DNA of 64,000 nucleotides from assembly GCA_020636935.1 (NCBI GenBank), contig JACJWW010000004.1, positions 62,001-126,000 of the forward strand. Direction: 5' to 3'. A program made the translations under genes and the position numbers. Origin of the DNA: Nocardioidaceae bacterium (GTDB lineage Bacteria > Actinomycetota > Actinomycetes > Propionibacteriales > Nocardioidaceae). Under the pieces are notes generated by a model that saw nothing but the letters and a program-made list of their open reading frames with translations, was not told the origin of the DNA and did not search any database. Numbering within the stretch: the first letter of the stretch is position 1; every line of letters starts with the position of its first letter. Positions 7,245 to 16,338 of this stretch are shown in pieces.

Positions 7245-7988
7245 TCAGACCGGAACCAACTCCACAGCTCCGACCAGGTAGCGGGCCACGATCGTGCGAG
7301 CCAACTCAAGGTCGGCACCCAAAGGCTCTGAGACTGCGACGGCTCCGGCCTCAAGGGCAAGCTCGGCCGCACGATCAGGCAACAGGCCCGGTGCGATAAA
7401 CAGCGAAGCTACTGCCACATGACGCTTGCCCTCGTTTCGAAAAGCTCTTACCGCCTCACCAGTTGCCGGTGGGGTCATGGAAGCAAAGGCAGCCGTCACT
7501 GGCAGCTTGTGGTGAGTGCCCCAGACCCGAGCCATCCTGGTGACAGCCTGGGTAACCAAAGGGTCACTCGAGCCTGCCGCGGCGAGCACCAGGGCGTCGA
7601 GTTCGCGCACTCGGGCCTGTTTCAGTGCTTCTCGAAGCCTCTGATCGAGCACCTTGAGGAAGGACATTTTGAGTCCGAGCACCTTGCTCGCCCGGATCTG
7701 CAAACCGGGGTGATCCGACATCGCCTTCTCGATCACGTCCGGTACGTCGACGGAGGCGTGGAAGGCATCGGTGAGCAGGAGCGGAACTACCACGATCTCG
7801 TCAAACCCAGCTTTGACCAGCTTGGCCACAACCTTGTCAAAGCGTGGTCGGGCATGGTCCAAGAAGGCCGTCTCGATACGCAGGTCGGGACGAAGCTCAC
7901 GGGTCTGTGCGACCAGAGCATTAATGGTCGCCGCAGACCGGGGGTCCCGGCTGCCGTGCGCCAGTGCGATGAGTGCCGGAGCGCTCAT
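7245..7988 (-). CDS. Sirohydrochlorin chelatase, CbiX/SirB type
   Basis: A 247-aa protein with two CbiX-like halves. ALIALAHGSRDPRSAATI carries the metal-site histidine in the AHGSRD motif, and EIVVVPLLLTDAFHASVDVP carries the second histidine of the site. It would insert Fe2+ into sirohydrochlorin to give siroheme, the cofactor of the CysI-type reductase encoded two genes upstream. Last gene of the operon, 13 bases after cysH. Confidence 0.85.
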   Translation of the reverse strand: MSAPALIALAHGSRDPRSAATINALVAQTRELRPDLRIETAFLDHARPRFDKVVAKLVKAGFDEIVVVPLLLTDAFHASVDVPDVIEKAMSDHPGLQIRASKVLGLKMSFLKVLDQRLREALKQARVRELDALVLAAAGSSDPLVTQAVTRMARVWGTHHKLPVTAAFASMTPPATGEAVRAFRNEGKRHVAVASLFIAPGLLPDRAAELALEAGAVAVSEPLGADLELARTIVARYLVGAVELVPV

Positions 7989-8001
7989 TTTGTCACCTCA
8001 C

Positions 8002-8748
8002 TTACTGATGGATACCGCATTCGGTCTTGTTTGACCCGGCCCAACGCCCGCTACGGGGGTCTTCACCAGGCGCCACACGACGAGTGCAGGGCCAGCAGCC
8101 GATGGATGGATATCCGTCGTACTGCAGGGGGTTGACCAGGATGCCTTGCTCCTGGATGTACTTGTCGATCTCGCCGTCAGACCATCCGGCCAGCGGCGAG
8201 ACCTTCACTTTTTGCTTCTTGTCGTCCCAGCCGACCACGGGAGCGATCACGCGGTTGTGGGTCTCGGCGCGACGAAGGCCAGTAGCCCAGGCGTCATATG
8301 CCGCCAAGCCGTCGGTCAGTGGCTGCACCTTGCGGAGTTTGCAGCAAAGGTCGGGGTTGCGCTCGTAGAGTTTTGGGCCATATTGCTCGTCCTGCTCATC
8401 GACCGATTGCACCGGCGTAATGTTGATCAGGTTGATGTCGAGGGTGTGGGCGACAGCGTCGCGGGTCCCGATGGTCTCGGCGAAGTGATAGCCGGTGTCG
8501 AGGAAGACCACATCAATGCCTGGTGCAACTTTGGCCGCCAGATGTGAGAGCACTGCATCACTCATGGATGAAGTGACGCAAAAGCGGGTGCCGAAAGTGG
8601 CCACTGCCCACTCGATGATGATCTCTGCAGGAGCCAACTCCAGCTCTGCGCCCACATTGGTGACGATCTCCCTGAGCTCTTCGCTGGTACGGCCCAAGGT
8701 ATGCGAGCCCCTTCTAGAGCTCGCTGCGATCGTAGTTGCCGCGGTCAT
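8002..8748 (-). CDS. cysH: Adenylyl-sulfate (APS) reductase
   Basis: A 248-aa reductase that turns APS into sulfite. The PP-loop region has VTSSMSDAVLSHLA, and the iron-sulfur cysteines are CC in DLCCKLRKV and CxxC in SIGCWPCTRRV. The presence of both pairs marks the 4Fe-4S APS-using type rather than PAPS-specific enzymes. The catalytic C-terminal cysteine is in ECGIHQ at the very end. Its ATG overlaps the cysI stop by 4 bases. Confidence 0.92.
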   Translation of the reverse strand: MTAATTIAASSRRGSHTLGRTSEELREIVTNVGAELELAPAEIIIEWAVATFGTRFCVTSSMSDAVLSHLAAKVAPGIDVVFLDTGYHFAETIGTRDAVAHTLDINLINITPVQSVDEQDEQYGPKLYERNPDLCCKLRKVQPLTDGLAAYDAWATGLRRAETHNRVIAPVVGWDDKKQKVKVSPLAGWSDGEIDKYIQEQGILVNPLQYDGYPSIGCWPCTRRVAPGEDPRSGRWAGSNKTECGIHQ

Positions 8749-10448
8749 GGCAACGACTTCTCTCCGCTGAGCAGGATCTCATCGGCGCGCGCAGTCCAGT
8801 CCGCGAAGGTTTCGCCTGACTCACGCTCGACCAAGTAGTTTCCGACCACCACAGTGATGTAGTCGTCGAGGCCGGTGCTGGTCACCTTGTGGCCGCGCAA
8901 CTTCTTGCCAAACGCGTTGTGCAGCCCGATGCCGCCTCCCAGATGCACCTGGAAGCCCTCGACCTGGTTTCCGTCCTCATCCAGGACTAGTTGGCCTTTG
9001 AGTCCGATGTCAGCCACCTGAGTGCGAGCACAAGCGTTGGGGCATCCATTGACATTGATCGTGATCGGAGTGTCGAGCTCAGGGAAGCGTTCCTCGAGTT
9101 CGGCCACCAGCCTGCGGGCTCTTTCCTTGGTGTCGACGATGGCAAGCTTGCAAAACTCAATGCCGGTGCAGGCCATGGTGTTCCGGCGCCAATTCGAGGG
9201 TCTGGCAGCCAGGCCGATCGCATCGAGATCGGCAATCACAGACTCGAGATCAGCGGCATCGATGCCGAGCACCACCAGCTTCTGGTATGACGTGAATCGC
9301 ACGCCTTGGGCGGCGTACTTCTCGACGATGTCGCCGAGTCCAGTCAGCACTGCCCCGGAGATGCGCCCAGCGATTGGAGCGGCGCCGACATAGAACTTGC
9401 CGTCGATCTGCTCGTGTACCCCGATGTGGTCGCCAGACTTGGTGGCCCTTGCAGGGGAAGGGCAATCGATCAGTGGGCGCTTTAGATACTCGGTTTCGAG
9501 AACTTGACGGAATTTGTCCTTGCCCCAATCAGAGACCAGGAACTTTAGCCGGGCTCGTGAGCGCAGGCGCCGGTATCCGTAGTCACGGAAGATCGCGATC
9601 ACGCCTTCCCAGGCGTCGGCGACTTCGTCCAGAGGGATCCAAACTCCGAGTCGTTGGGCAAGGATTGGGTTGGTTGACAATCCACCGCCGACCCAAAGGT
9701 CAAAGCCAGGACCGTGCTCGGGGTGGGTGGTGCCAACAAAGGAAACGTCATTGATCTCCGGGGCACCGTCGAGGCTGGGGTGGCCGCTGACCGAGGTCTT
9801 GAACTTGCGGGGGAGATTGGAATAGTCGGGATTGCCGATATAGCGACGCTTGATCTCTTCAAGGGCAGGGGTGCCGTCAATGATCTCGTCCTTGGCGGCT
9901 CCGGCCACTGGAGATCCCAAGAACCCACGAGGTGAGTCTCCGCAGGCCTCCAGAGTGGACAGACCGACGGCCTCTAGACGGTCCCAGATCTCAGGCACGT
10001 TGGCGATGTCGATCCAGTGGTACTGGATGTTCTGGCGATCGGTGATGTCGGCGGTGCCGCGTGCAAAGTCGGAAGAAATCGACCCCAGGGTGCGCAGGGC
10101 TTCCGCGCTCAGCAGGGCTCCATCGCTGCGCACGCGCATCATGAAATAGCGGTCGTCCAACTCTTCTTCACTCAGTTGGGCAGTGGAACCACCGTCGAGG
10201 CCGGGTGCTCGCTGGGTGTAGAGGCCCATCCACCTGAAGCGACCGCGCAGGTCTGCGGGGTCGATCGAGTCAAATCCCAAGTGGGCATAGCGACCCAGGA
10301 TGCGGGCCTGCACATTGAGCGGGTTGTCATCCTTCTTGGTCTGCTCGTTCTTGTTGAGCGGCTCACGATGACCCAAGGCCCACTGACCTTCGCCCTTCTT
10401 CGGGCGGGGTCGTCGAGTGCGCACAGAAGCAGTTGGGGTGATGGTCAT
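8745..10448 (-). CDS. Ferredoxin-dependent sulfite (nitrite/sulfite) reductase
   Basis: A 567-aa siroheme/4Fe-4S reductase with the duplicated sulfite reductase fold. Cluster cysteines are seen in ACTGIEFCKLA and NGCPNACAR. GLYTQR and LEACGDSPR match the tyrosine and cysteine that are cross-linked in mycobacterial SirA, so it is assigned to sulfite rather than nitrite. It works with CysH and the chelatase downstream. The ATG at 10448 has AAAGGA upstream on the minus strand, so unlike many first genes here it is probably leadered. Confidence 0.92.
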   Translation of the reverse strand: MTITPTASVRTRRPRPKKGEGQWALGHREPLNKNEQTKKDDNPLNVQARILGRYAHLGFDSIDPADLRGRFRWMGLYTQRAPGLDGGSTAQLSEEELDDRYFMMRVRSDGALLSAEALRTLGSISSDFARGTADITDRQNIQYHWIDIANVPEIWDRLEAVGLSTLEACGDSPRGFLGSPVAGAAKDEIIDGTPALEEIKRRYIGNPDYSNLPRKFKTSVSGHPSLDGAPEINDVSFVGTTHPEHGPGFDLWVGGGLSTNPILAQRLGVWIPLDEVADAWEGVIAIFRDYGYRRLRSRARLKFLVSDWGKDKFRQVLETEYLKRPLIDCPSPARATKSGDHIGVHEQIDGKFYVGAAPIAGRISGAVLTGLGDIVEKYAAQGVRFTSYQKLVVLGIDAADLESVIADLDAIGLAARPSNWRRNTMACTGIEFCKLAIVDTKERARRLVAELEERFPELDTPITINVNGCPNACARTQVADIGLKGQLVLDEDGNQVEGFQVHLGGGIGLHNAFGKKLRGHKVTSTGLDDYITVVVGNYLVERESGETFADWTARADEILLSGEKSLP

Positions 10449-10636
10449 TTCAATCCTTTGATCTGTTGGCCGTGATTGGCCAGGACGCTTGCAACATGCG
10501 GGATCAAGAGGTGTGACACATCATCGAATCGGTCAAGCAGTAGTCGACATGACGTCGCGAGACGAGCCATGTAGACGTATTTGTGCTGACCATGCGCCTA
10601 GTCTCATCTTTCGGACGGTCATTCCACAAACCGAAA

Positions 10637-10651
10637 TCTCATGTCGTGAGA
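10637..10651. promoter_or_regulatory. Inverted repeat in the cys operon/glyA intergenic region
   Basis: TCTCA and TGAGA arms around TGTCG, with further GAGAC/GTCTC words nearby at about 10558 and 10604. The 10449-10721 gap holds no convincing gene. A control site for the sulfate-reduction operon is possible but unproven. Confidence 0.25.
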
Positions 10652-10709
10652 CGCATGTCCATGATTTGGTACGACGAGTGGCAGCGTGCGCTGACGAGGA
10701 CTCGGCCCC

Positions 10710-10715
10710 TAGGCT
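10710..10715 (+). promoter_or_regulatory. Leaderless -10 element of glyA
   Basis: TAGGCT, 6 bases before the ATG at 10722. Confidence 0.5.
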
Positions 10716-10721
10716 GGGCGC

Positions 10722-12194
10722 ATGAGCGATGCCTTTACGCCGGAAATGGACTCACAAAACTACTCACAAGGGGCATCTGCTGCCTACGATGCGGCCCTTT
10801 CGGTGATTGCCGCTGTGGAGCCTCGTGTGGCAGAGGCCACACGAAAGGAACTGGCAGATCAGCGCAGCTCACTAAAACTGATCGCGTCAGAAAACTATGC
10901 CTCCCCGGCGACGCTGCTCACGATGGGCACTTGGTTCAGCGACAAGTACGCCGAAGGCACTGTGGGGCACCGCTTCTACGCTGCCTGCCAAAACGTCGAC
11001 ACCGTCGAGGCTCTGGCTGCTGAACATGCCCGCGAGCTCTTTGGTGCGCCCTACGCCTATGCCCAGCCGCACTCCGGCATCGACGCCAACCTGGTGGCCT
11101 TCTGGTCGATCCTTGCCAATCGGGTCGAGACTCCATTCTTGGCCAAGATGAAGGCCAAGAATGTAAACGAGCTCACCGAAGGTGACTGGGAGCAGTTGCG
11201 CCACGAGTTCGGCAATCAACGGCTCCTCGGGATGGCCTTGGATGCGGGAGGGCACCTAACTCATGGCTTCCGGCCCAATATCAGCGGCAAGATGTTTCAC
11301 CAGCAGCAATATGGCACCGATCCGGAGACGGGTCTTCTCGACTATGACGTGGTCGCGGCCAAGGCGCGAGAGTTCAAGCCCTTGGTGCTCGTGGCTGGCT
11401 ATTCGGCGTACCCACGGCGCGTGAATTTTGCGAAGATGCGCGAGATTGCCGACGAAGTCGGCGCGGTGCTCATGGTCGACATGGCTCACTTCGCCGGCTT
11501 GGTGGCTGGCAAGGTTTTCACCGGAGACGAAGACCCGGTGCCCTTTGCCCACGTGACCACCACAACCACACATAAGTCTCTGCGCGGCCCTCGCGGTGGC
11601 CTCGTGCTTGCCCAAGAGGAGTTCGCCTCAGATGTGGATCGGGGCTGCCCGATGGTCTTGGGTGGGCCGCTCTCCCATGTGATGGCCGCCAAGGCCGTGG
11701 CCTTGGCCGAAGCCCGTCAACCGGCCTTCCGTGCCTATGCTCAAAATATCGCCGACAATGCCAAGTCGCTTGCCGAGGGCTTCAACCGTCGTGGTGCCCG
11801 TCTGGTGACTGGCGGCACCGATAATCACATCGTGTTGCTCGATGTGTCTTCATATGGCTTGACCGGCCGACAGGCAGAGTCGGCACTACTCGATGCCGGA
11901 GTGGTCACCAACCGCAACTCGATCCCACAAGACCCCAACGGCGCGTGGTACACCTCCGGGATCCGCTTCGGCACCCCAGCGTTGACAACTCGCGGCTTCG
12001 GGGCCAGTGAGTTTGACAAGGTAGCGGAGTTGGTGGTGAAGGTTCTCTCAAACACCAAGCCCGGAACGACCAAGGCCGGAGCTTCGTCCAAGGCAAGTTA
12101 TGTCATGGAACCAGGTATTGCTGATCGAGTCAGAGCAGAGTCGGCAGAGATGCTCGACAAGCACCCGTTGTATCCCGGACTTGAGCTCGCCTAG
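10722..12194 (+). CDS. glyA: Serine hydroxymethyltransferase, long form
   Basis: PLP enzyme of 490 aa interconverting serine and glycine with tetrahydrofolate. Conserved LIASENYASPA, the PLP-binding lysine in TTTTTHKSLRGPRGG, and DMAHFAGLVAGK are present. It is about 60-70 residues longer than the common bacterial form: an insert around FLAKMKAKNVNELTEGDWEQLRHEF and an extended N-terminus are visible, a variant found in some Actinobacteria. Single-gene unit with a leaderless promoter. Confidence 0.93.
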   Translation: MSDAFTPEMDSQNYSQGASAAYDAALSVIAAVEPRVAEATRKELADQRSSLKLIASENYASPATLLTMGTWFSDKYAEGTVGHRFYAACQNVDTVEALAAEHARELFGAPYAYAQPHSGIDANLVAFWSILANRVETPFLAKMKAKNVNELTEGDWEQLRHEFGNQRLLGMALDAGGHLTHGFRPNISGKMFHQQQYGTDPETGLLDYDVVAAKAREFKPLVLVAGYSAYPRRVNFAKMREIADEVGAVLMVDMAHFAGLVAGKVFTGDEDPVPFAHVTTTTTHKSLRGPRGGLVLAQEEFASDVDRGCPMVLGGPLSHVMAAKAVALAEARQPAFRAYAQNIADNAKSLAEGFNRRGARLVTGGTDNHIVLLDVSSYGLTGRQAESALLDAGVVTNRNSIPQDPNGAWYTSGIRFGTPALTTRGFGASEFDKVAELVVKVLSNTKPGTTKAGASSKASYVMEPGIADRVRAESAEMLDKHPLYPGLELA

Positions 12195-12202
12195 GCCTGG
12201 AC

Positions 12203-13837
12203 CTAACTGACCTTGGGTAGGGCTCGCTCGACCAAGAAGCCCAGGTCGGTGCCTTGGGGGAGAGTCCCCAAGGTGCCGTTGTAATCGCCACCCAATCGAG
12301 TCGAGCAGAAGGCGTCGGCCACTTGCTGGGGTGCAAACCTGAGCAGTAGCGAGGCTTGCTGGCAGGTCGCCATTTGGCCGGCCAGACGACGCGCGGAGAT
12401 TTCCAATGAGTCGCTGTCGCCGAGCAGGAGCAGCACAGCCTCGAGCGCTCGGTCAAAACGAGGGTCTTCGCCTCGAGCCTGCCCGACTTCGAGGAGCCAG
12501 GCATCCAAGGCTTCTGGTTCACGGCTTAGTGCTCGGAGTACGTCGAGGGCATTTACATTGCCTGAGCCCTCCCAAACGGAGTTGACTGGCGCCTCACGAT
12601 AGATCAGTGGCATCCCGGAATCTTCGACATAGCCATTGCCGCCCAAACACTCGAGAGCCTCAGCGGTCATCATTGGGGTGCGTTTGCAAACCCAGAACTT
12701 CGCCAACGGCAGGGAGATGCGACGAAGTGCCTCTTCCTGGTCGGTGCCGGCGTCAACCGCCGAAGCCAGCCGCATCCCCAAGATGGTTGCTGCCTCTGAC
12801 TCGATTGCTAGGTCTGCGATCACGTTTTGCATGAGTGGTTTGTCAATCAGAAGTCCACCGAATGCAGCACGGTGGGCCACGTGCCACGCAGCTTCTGACA
12901 AGGCATGTCGCATCAAGGATGCCGACCCGAGCACGCAATCGAGCCGAGTGGCTGCCACCATCTCGATGATCGTGCGTACGCCGCGCCCCTCATCACCGAC
13001 GCGTTGGGCCCAGGTGCCGTGAAACTCCATCTCGGAGGACGCGTTGGAGCGATTGCCAAGCTTGTCTTTCAGGCCTACGACGTCGAGCCGGTTGCGTGAG
13101 CCATCTGGCAGGACCCTAGGCACCAAGAAGCAGGTCATCCCGCCAGGGGCTTGAGCAAGCACCAAAAAGATGTCGTTCATGGGGGCCGAGGTAAACCACT
13201 TGTGTCCATGCAGGGTGTATTCGCCATCCACCGCAGTAGGACGCGCCTCGGTTTCGTTGGCTCGCACATCCGAGCCCCCCTGCTTTTCGGTCATCCCCAT
13301 ACCCGCGAGTGCGCCCGACTTGTCGGCAGCTGAGCGCAACCCGAAGTCATAGCTGCGCGCAGCCAGACGCGGAGTCCACTCCTTGGCCAGTGCGTCATCG
13401 GCTCGCAGCGCAGGCACAGCGGCATAGGTCATCGAGATCGGACAGCCATGGCCGGGCTCAGTTTGATACCAGGCAAAGAAGCCGGCAGCGCGCTGCAGAT
13501 GCGCATTGGGGGAGTCGGACTCCCACGGGGCAGCGTGTAGGCCGTAGGTGACGGCACGTTCCATCAACCAATGCCAAGACGGATGGAAGCTGACTTCGTC
13601 GATGCGATTGCCATAGCGATCAAAAGGGGTAAGGGTCGGTGTGACTTGGTTGGCAAGCATCGCGTGCTCACGGGCCTGAGCAGTGCCTGCCTCCGCGCCG
13701 AGTTGGCCAAGCGACTCGATGATCTTGTCGGAGCCAAAAGTGGTGACCGCGTTGATGAGAGCTTCATCACCTGTCACGACATTGTGGCCCTGAAGGGGCG
13801 GCGCTTGATTGAGAGCTGTGCGATTACTGCCTGACAT
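12203..13837 (-). CDS. aidB: AidB-family acyl-CoA dehydrogenase
   Basis: A 544-aa flavoprotein of the AidB branch. It has the AidB-type opening LNQAPPLQGHN, FAD/substrate segment GMGMTEKQGGSDVRAN, HGHKWFTSA, and ALECLGGNGYVEDSGMPLIYREAPVNSVWEGSGNV. AidB is part of the alkylation response and binds DNA through a C-terminal domain; whether this copy does so is not shown. It is divergent from yihY and shares a -10 element with it. Confidence 0.9.
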   Translation of the reverse strand: MSGSNRTALNQAPPLQGHNVVTGDEALINAVTTFGSDKIIESLGQLGAEAGTAQAREHAMLANQVTPTLTPFDRYGNRIDEVSFHPSWHWLMERAVTYGLHAAPWESDSPNAHLQRAAGFFAWYQTEPGHGCPISMTYAAVPALRADDALAKEWTPRLAARSYDFGLRSAADKSGALAGMGMTEKQGGSDVRANETEARPTAVDGEYTLHGHKWFTSAPMNDIFLVLAQAPGGMTCFLVPRVLPDGSRNRLDVVGLKDKLGNRSNASSEMEFHGTWAQRVGDEGRGVRTIIEMVAATRLDCVLGSASLMRHALSEAAWHVAHRAAFGGLLIDKPLMQNVIADLAIESEAATILGMRLASAVDAGTDQEEALRRISLPLAKFWVCKRTPMMTAEALECLGGNGYVEDSGMPLIYREAPVNSVWEGSGNVNALDVLRALSREPEALDAWLLEVGQARGEDPRFDRALEAVLLLLGDSDSLEISARRLAGQMATCQQASLLLRFAPQQVADAFCSTRLGGDYNGTLGTLPQGTDLGFLVERALPKVS

Positions 13838-13842
13838 GCGTC

Positions 13843-13849
13843 TACGGTA
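13843..13849. promoter_or_regulatory. Shared bidirectional -10 element for aidB and yihY
   Basis: TACGGTA reads TACGGT on the plus strand (6 bases before the yihY ATG at 13855) and TACCGT on the minus strand (6 bases before the aidB ATG at 13837). The two hexamers overlap by 5 of 6 bases and both predicted transcripts are leaderless. Confidence 0.6.
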
Positions 13850-13854
13850 GTCGC

Positions 13855-14853
13855 ATGGGTGCCGGCCGCATAGACGAAGCAGAGATCCGTTGGCGGCCCC
13901 GCCAAATCAAGAGCGACCTTTGGCGCCTAGTGGTGTCGACGACCGCCACTTGTATGCGATATCGGGTCACTGGCCTAGCCGCCGAAGCTGCCTTTTTCGC
14001 CGTACTTTCGTTGCCCCCACTCATCTTTGCCCTTGCTGGGTCAATCGGATTTGTCTTCCAGCAGTTCAATGAGGCTGAGTTGAGTGGACTCCGTGGAACT
14101 GTGCTTGATATGGCCGGGCAGGTGCTCACTCCTGCGGCAGTCAACCAGGTGATCAAACCAACGCTCAACCAAGTCCTACAGGGTGGCCGCTATGACGTCG
14201 CCTCGATTGGCTTCATTTTGTCGCTCTGGTCGGGGTCACGTGCGCTGAATGTCTTCGTTGACACGATCACGATCATGTATGGGCTTTCGGGCCACCGAGG
14301 TATCGTGCGCACCCGAGCCACCTCATTCGTGCTGTATGTCTTGGGCATGATCACCGGCGTGGTGACGATCCCATTGATCGTGGCCGGTCCGACTCTGGTC
14401 AAGAAGGTGGTTCCCAAGCAGCTCAACTTCCTCAACTCGATGTATTGGCCAACAGTGTTGGTGTTGTGCATCTGCTTCCTCGCGACGCTGTACCACGTGT
14501 CGGTGCCGGTGCGCACCAAGTGGCGCTTCAACCTCCCCGGCGCGGTGTTCACCATGATCTGTTGGATCTTCGGCTCCTACCTGCTGAGGGTGATCCTTGT
14601 CGGCACCGCTGCGAACTCCACTTCCATCTACGGCCCGCTTGCCGCACCCATCGCGATCTTGTTGTGGCTCTACATCCTCTCGCTCGCAGTGTTGATCGGT
14701 GCTGCGCTAAACGCAGCCTTTGATCAGGTTTGGCCTCAAGAACAGATCTCTGCCGCTAGGCGTGAGTTGCTCAAGCGGATGCGGCTCAATCGAGAGCGCA
14801 TTGACACCGTGCTGCCGTGGCGATCATCGGCGGGGGATCACGATGAGGATTGA
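13855..14853 (+). CDS. YihY/BrkB-family inner membrane protein
   Basis: A 332-aa polytopic membrane protein with about six hydrophobic segments, starting after a basic N-terminus. Family words include TCMRYRVTGLAAEAAFFAVLSLPPL at the first segment and YGPLAAPIAILLWLYILSLAVLIGAALNA near the C-terminus. Formerly called tRNA processing ribonuclease BN, a label now considered wrong for this family; true function unknown. The predicted promoter is the element shared with aidB. Confidence 0.88.
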   Translation: MGAGRIDEAEIRWRPRQIKSDLWRLVVSTTATCMRYRVTGLAAEAAFFAVLSLPPLIFALAGSIGFVFQQFNEAELSGLRGTVLDMAGQVLTPAAVNQVIKPTLNQVLQGGRYDVASIGFILSLWSGSRALNVFVDTITIMYGLSGHRGIVRTRATSFVLYVLGMITGVVTIPLIVAGPTLVKKVVPKQLNFLNSMYWPTVLVLCICFLATLYHVSVPVRTKWRFNLPGAVFTMICWIFGSYLLRVILVGTAANSTSIYGPLAAPIAILLWLYILSLAVLIGAALNAAFDQVWPQEQISAARRELLKRMRLNRERIDTVLPWRSSAGDHDED

Positions 14854-14874
14854 CCGACGTGGCAGACTTCCCAC

Positions 14875-15222
14875 GTGCGTAATGTGACCTTGCCAGCGCC
14901 CGTCTTCGTGGCCGGAGCGATCATGTGTCTTCTCGCTGGATACCTGCTTGGCATGGTGACCGGCCCCAGTCAGGCGAATCCCACAGTCGCGAAGGTTGCT
15001 AGTTATGACGCCCAGACCAAGGAGCTTTGCCTCGAAGGCAAGGCGGCCGAGGGCCAAGAAGGTGCCCAGGGTGGCGAGCTTTGTGGCGTATGGCGACGCA
15101 CGGTTGACTCGGCAACGCCTTCAAAGGGTGACGACTTCAAGTTTGTATCAGTGGCCACTTCAGGCAACTTTGATGGTGAGACCCATCGACAAGTGGTCAT
15201 CTATGGCGACGTGGTGAAGTAG
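14875..15222 (+). CDS. Membrane-anchored small protein, unknown function
   Basis: 115 aa from a GTG start. One transmembrane or signal-anchor segment (residues about 8-29, LPAPVFVAGAIMCLLAGYLLGMV) is followed by a hydrophilic outer domain with two cysteines (KELCLEGK and GGELCGVWR) that could pair. It sits 5 bases before the potassium channel gene and may be co-transcribed. Not recognised. Confidence 0.6.
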   Translation: MRNVTLPAPVFVAGAIMCLLAGYLLGMVTGPSQANPTVAKVASYDAQTKELCLEGKAAEGQEGAQGGELCGVWRRTVDSATPSKGDDFKFVSVATSGNFDGETHRQVVIYGDVVK

Positions 15223-15227
15223 CTGTC

Positions 15228-16322
15228 GTGTCGGATCGGGCGCCAGTAGACCTCTCCCAAGGCTCACTGCATGTGCCTGCGGCCGAGCACTCTCCGTGGT
15301 GGAAGCTGGGCCGCCGATTGCTGTTGGCGGTGGCGATCTTGGCCTTCACTGTCATTTTGGTCTATGCAGACCGCTATGGCTACAACGACACATCCAAAGA
15401 GTCTGGCCAGCCCCTGACTCTGCTGGACGCCTTCTACTACACGACCATCACGTTGAGTACGACTGGTTATGGAGATATCGCGCCAGCATCCGTGAGCGCC
15501 AGATTGGTCAATGCCTTCCTTGTGACGCCCCTGCGGATTGCCTTTCTGGTCCTGCTGATCGGCACCACCCTTGAAGTGCTCGCCACCCAAGGTAGAGAGC
15601 AGATCCGCGCCCTACGATGGAGAAAGAACATGATCGATCACGTCGTCATCATCGGCTACGGAGTCAAGGGGCGAGCAGCCGTCGACACCCTGCGCAGCAA
15701 TGGCTTTCCGAGTGACAAGATTTTGGTCGTCGACCACGGGGGCGGGGCGCTCAGCGACGCTCATAATGACGGGATTGCGGTGGTCACCGGTGATGCCACC
15801 CGTCGCGATGTACTACGTAGAGCCGGGGTCGAGCATGCCAAACAGGTCATCATCACTGTCGCCCGTGATGACACGGCCGTGTTGACGACCCTGACGATCC
15901 GGCAACTCAATCCAACAGCGCACATCATCGCTGCAGTCAGGGGAGCCGACAACGTGCCACTGGTCAAGCAAAGCGGCGCCGATTCTGTGATCACATCTTC
16001 GGATGCTGTCGGGCGCCTGCTTGGGCTCTCATCGTTGTCGCCTGAGCTCGGGTCCGTGATGGAAGACCTACTGACTCACGGACAAGGACTCGAAGTGGCT
16101 GAGCGAGAATTGCTCCTCAATGAAGTCGGTAAGACCCCCCAGACCCTGCCCGATCAGGTGATTGCCGTCGTACGTGATGACAAGGTCTATCGGTATTTTG
16201 ATCCGACGGTGACTCTGTTGTCGCGAGGTGATCGGCTGATCGTCGTACGTCCGTCGAAGGAAGTGCCGTGGGCGCCACGACCCGGCACACATGGTGAGTT
16301 GCAGTCTGATGAAGAAGCCTGA
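15228..16322 (+). CDS. Potassium channel protein with RCK (TrkA-N) domain
   Basis: A 364-aa two-helix K+ channel. Helix 1 is around LLLAVAILAFTVILVY, the pore carries the selectivity filter TTGYGD, helix 2 is FLVLLIGTTLEVLA, then a cytoplasmic RCK domain with the Rossmann motif IIGYGVKGRAAV and a C-terminal RCK-C half (VIAVVRDDKVYRYFDP). This is the MthK-like architecture, in which a ligand gates the pore. It converges on the ABC transporter genes. Confidence 0.9.
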   Translation: MSDRAPVDLSQGSLHVPAAEHSPWWKLGRRLLLAVAILAFTVILVYADRYGYNDTSKESGQPLTLLDAFYYTTITLSTTGYGDIAPASVSARLVNAFLVTPLRIAFLVLLIGTTLEVLATQGREQIRALRWRKNMIDHVVIIGYGVKGRAAVDTLRSNGFPSDKILVVDHGGGALSDAHNDGIAVVTGDATRRDVLRRAGVEHAKQVIITVARDDTAVLTTLTIRQLNPTAHIIAAVRGADNVPLVKQSGADSVITSSDAVGRLLGLSSLSPELGSVMEDLLTHGQGLEVAERELLLNEVGKTPQTLPDQVIAVVRDDKVYRYFDPTVTLLSRGDRLIVVRPSKEVPWAPRPGTHGELQSDEEA

Positions 16323-16338
16323 CCAGATATTGGGTCAG
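16319..16338. terminator. Hairpin spanning both stop codons of convergent genes
   Basis: CTGACC (16319-16324) and GGTCAG (16333-16338) flank an 8-base loop. The arms include the channel's TGA and the minus-strand stop of the ABC permease. A weak bidirectional terminator is possible. Confidence 0.35.
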
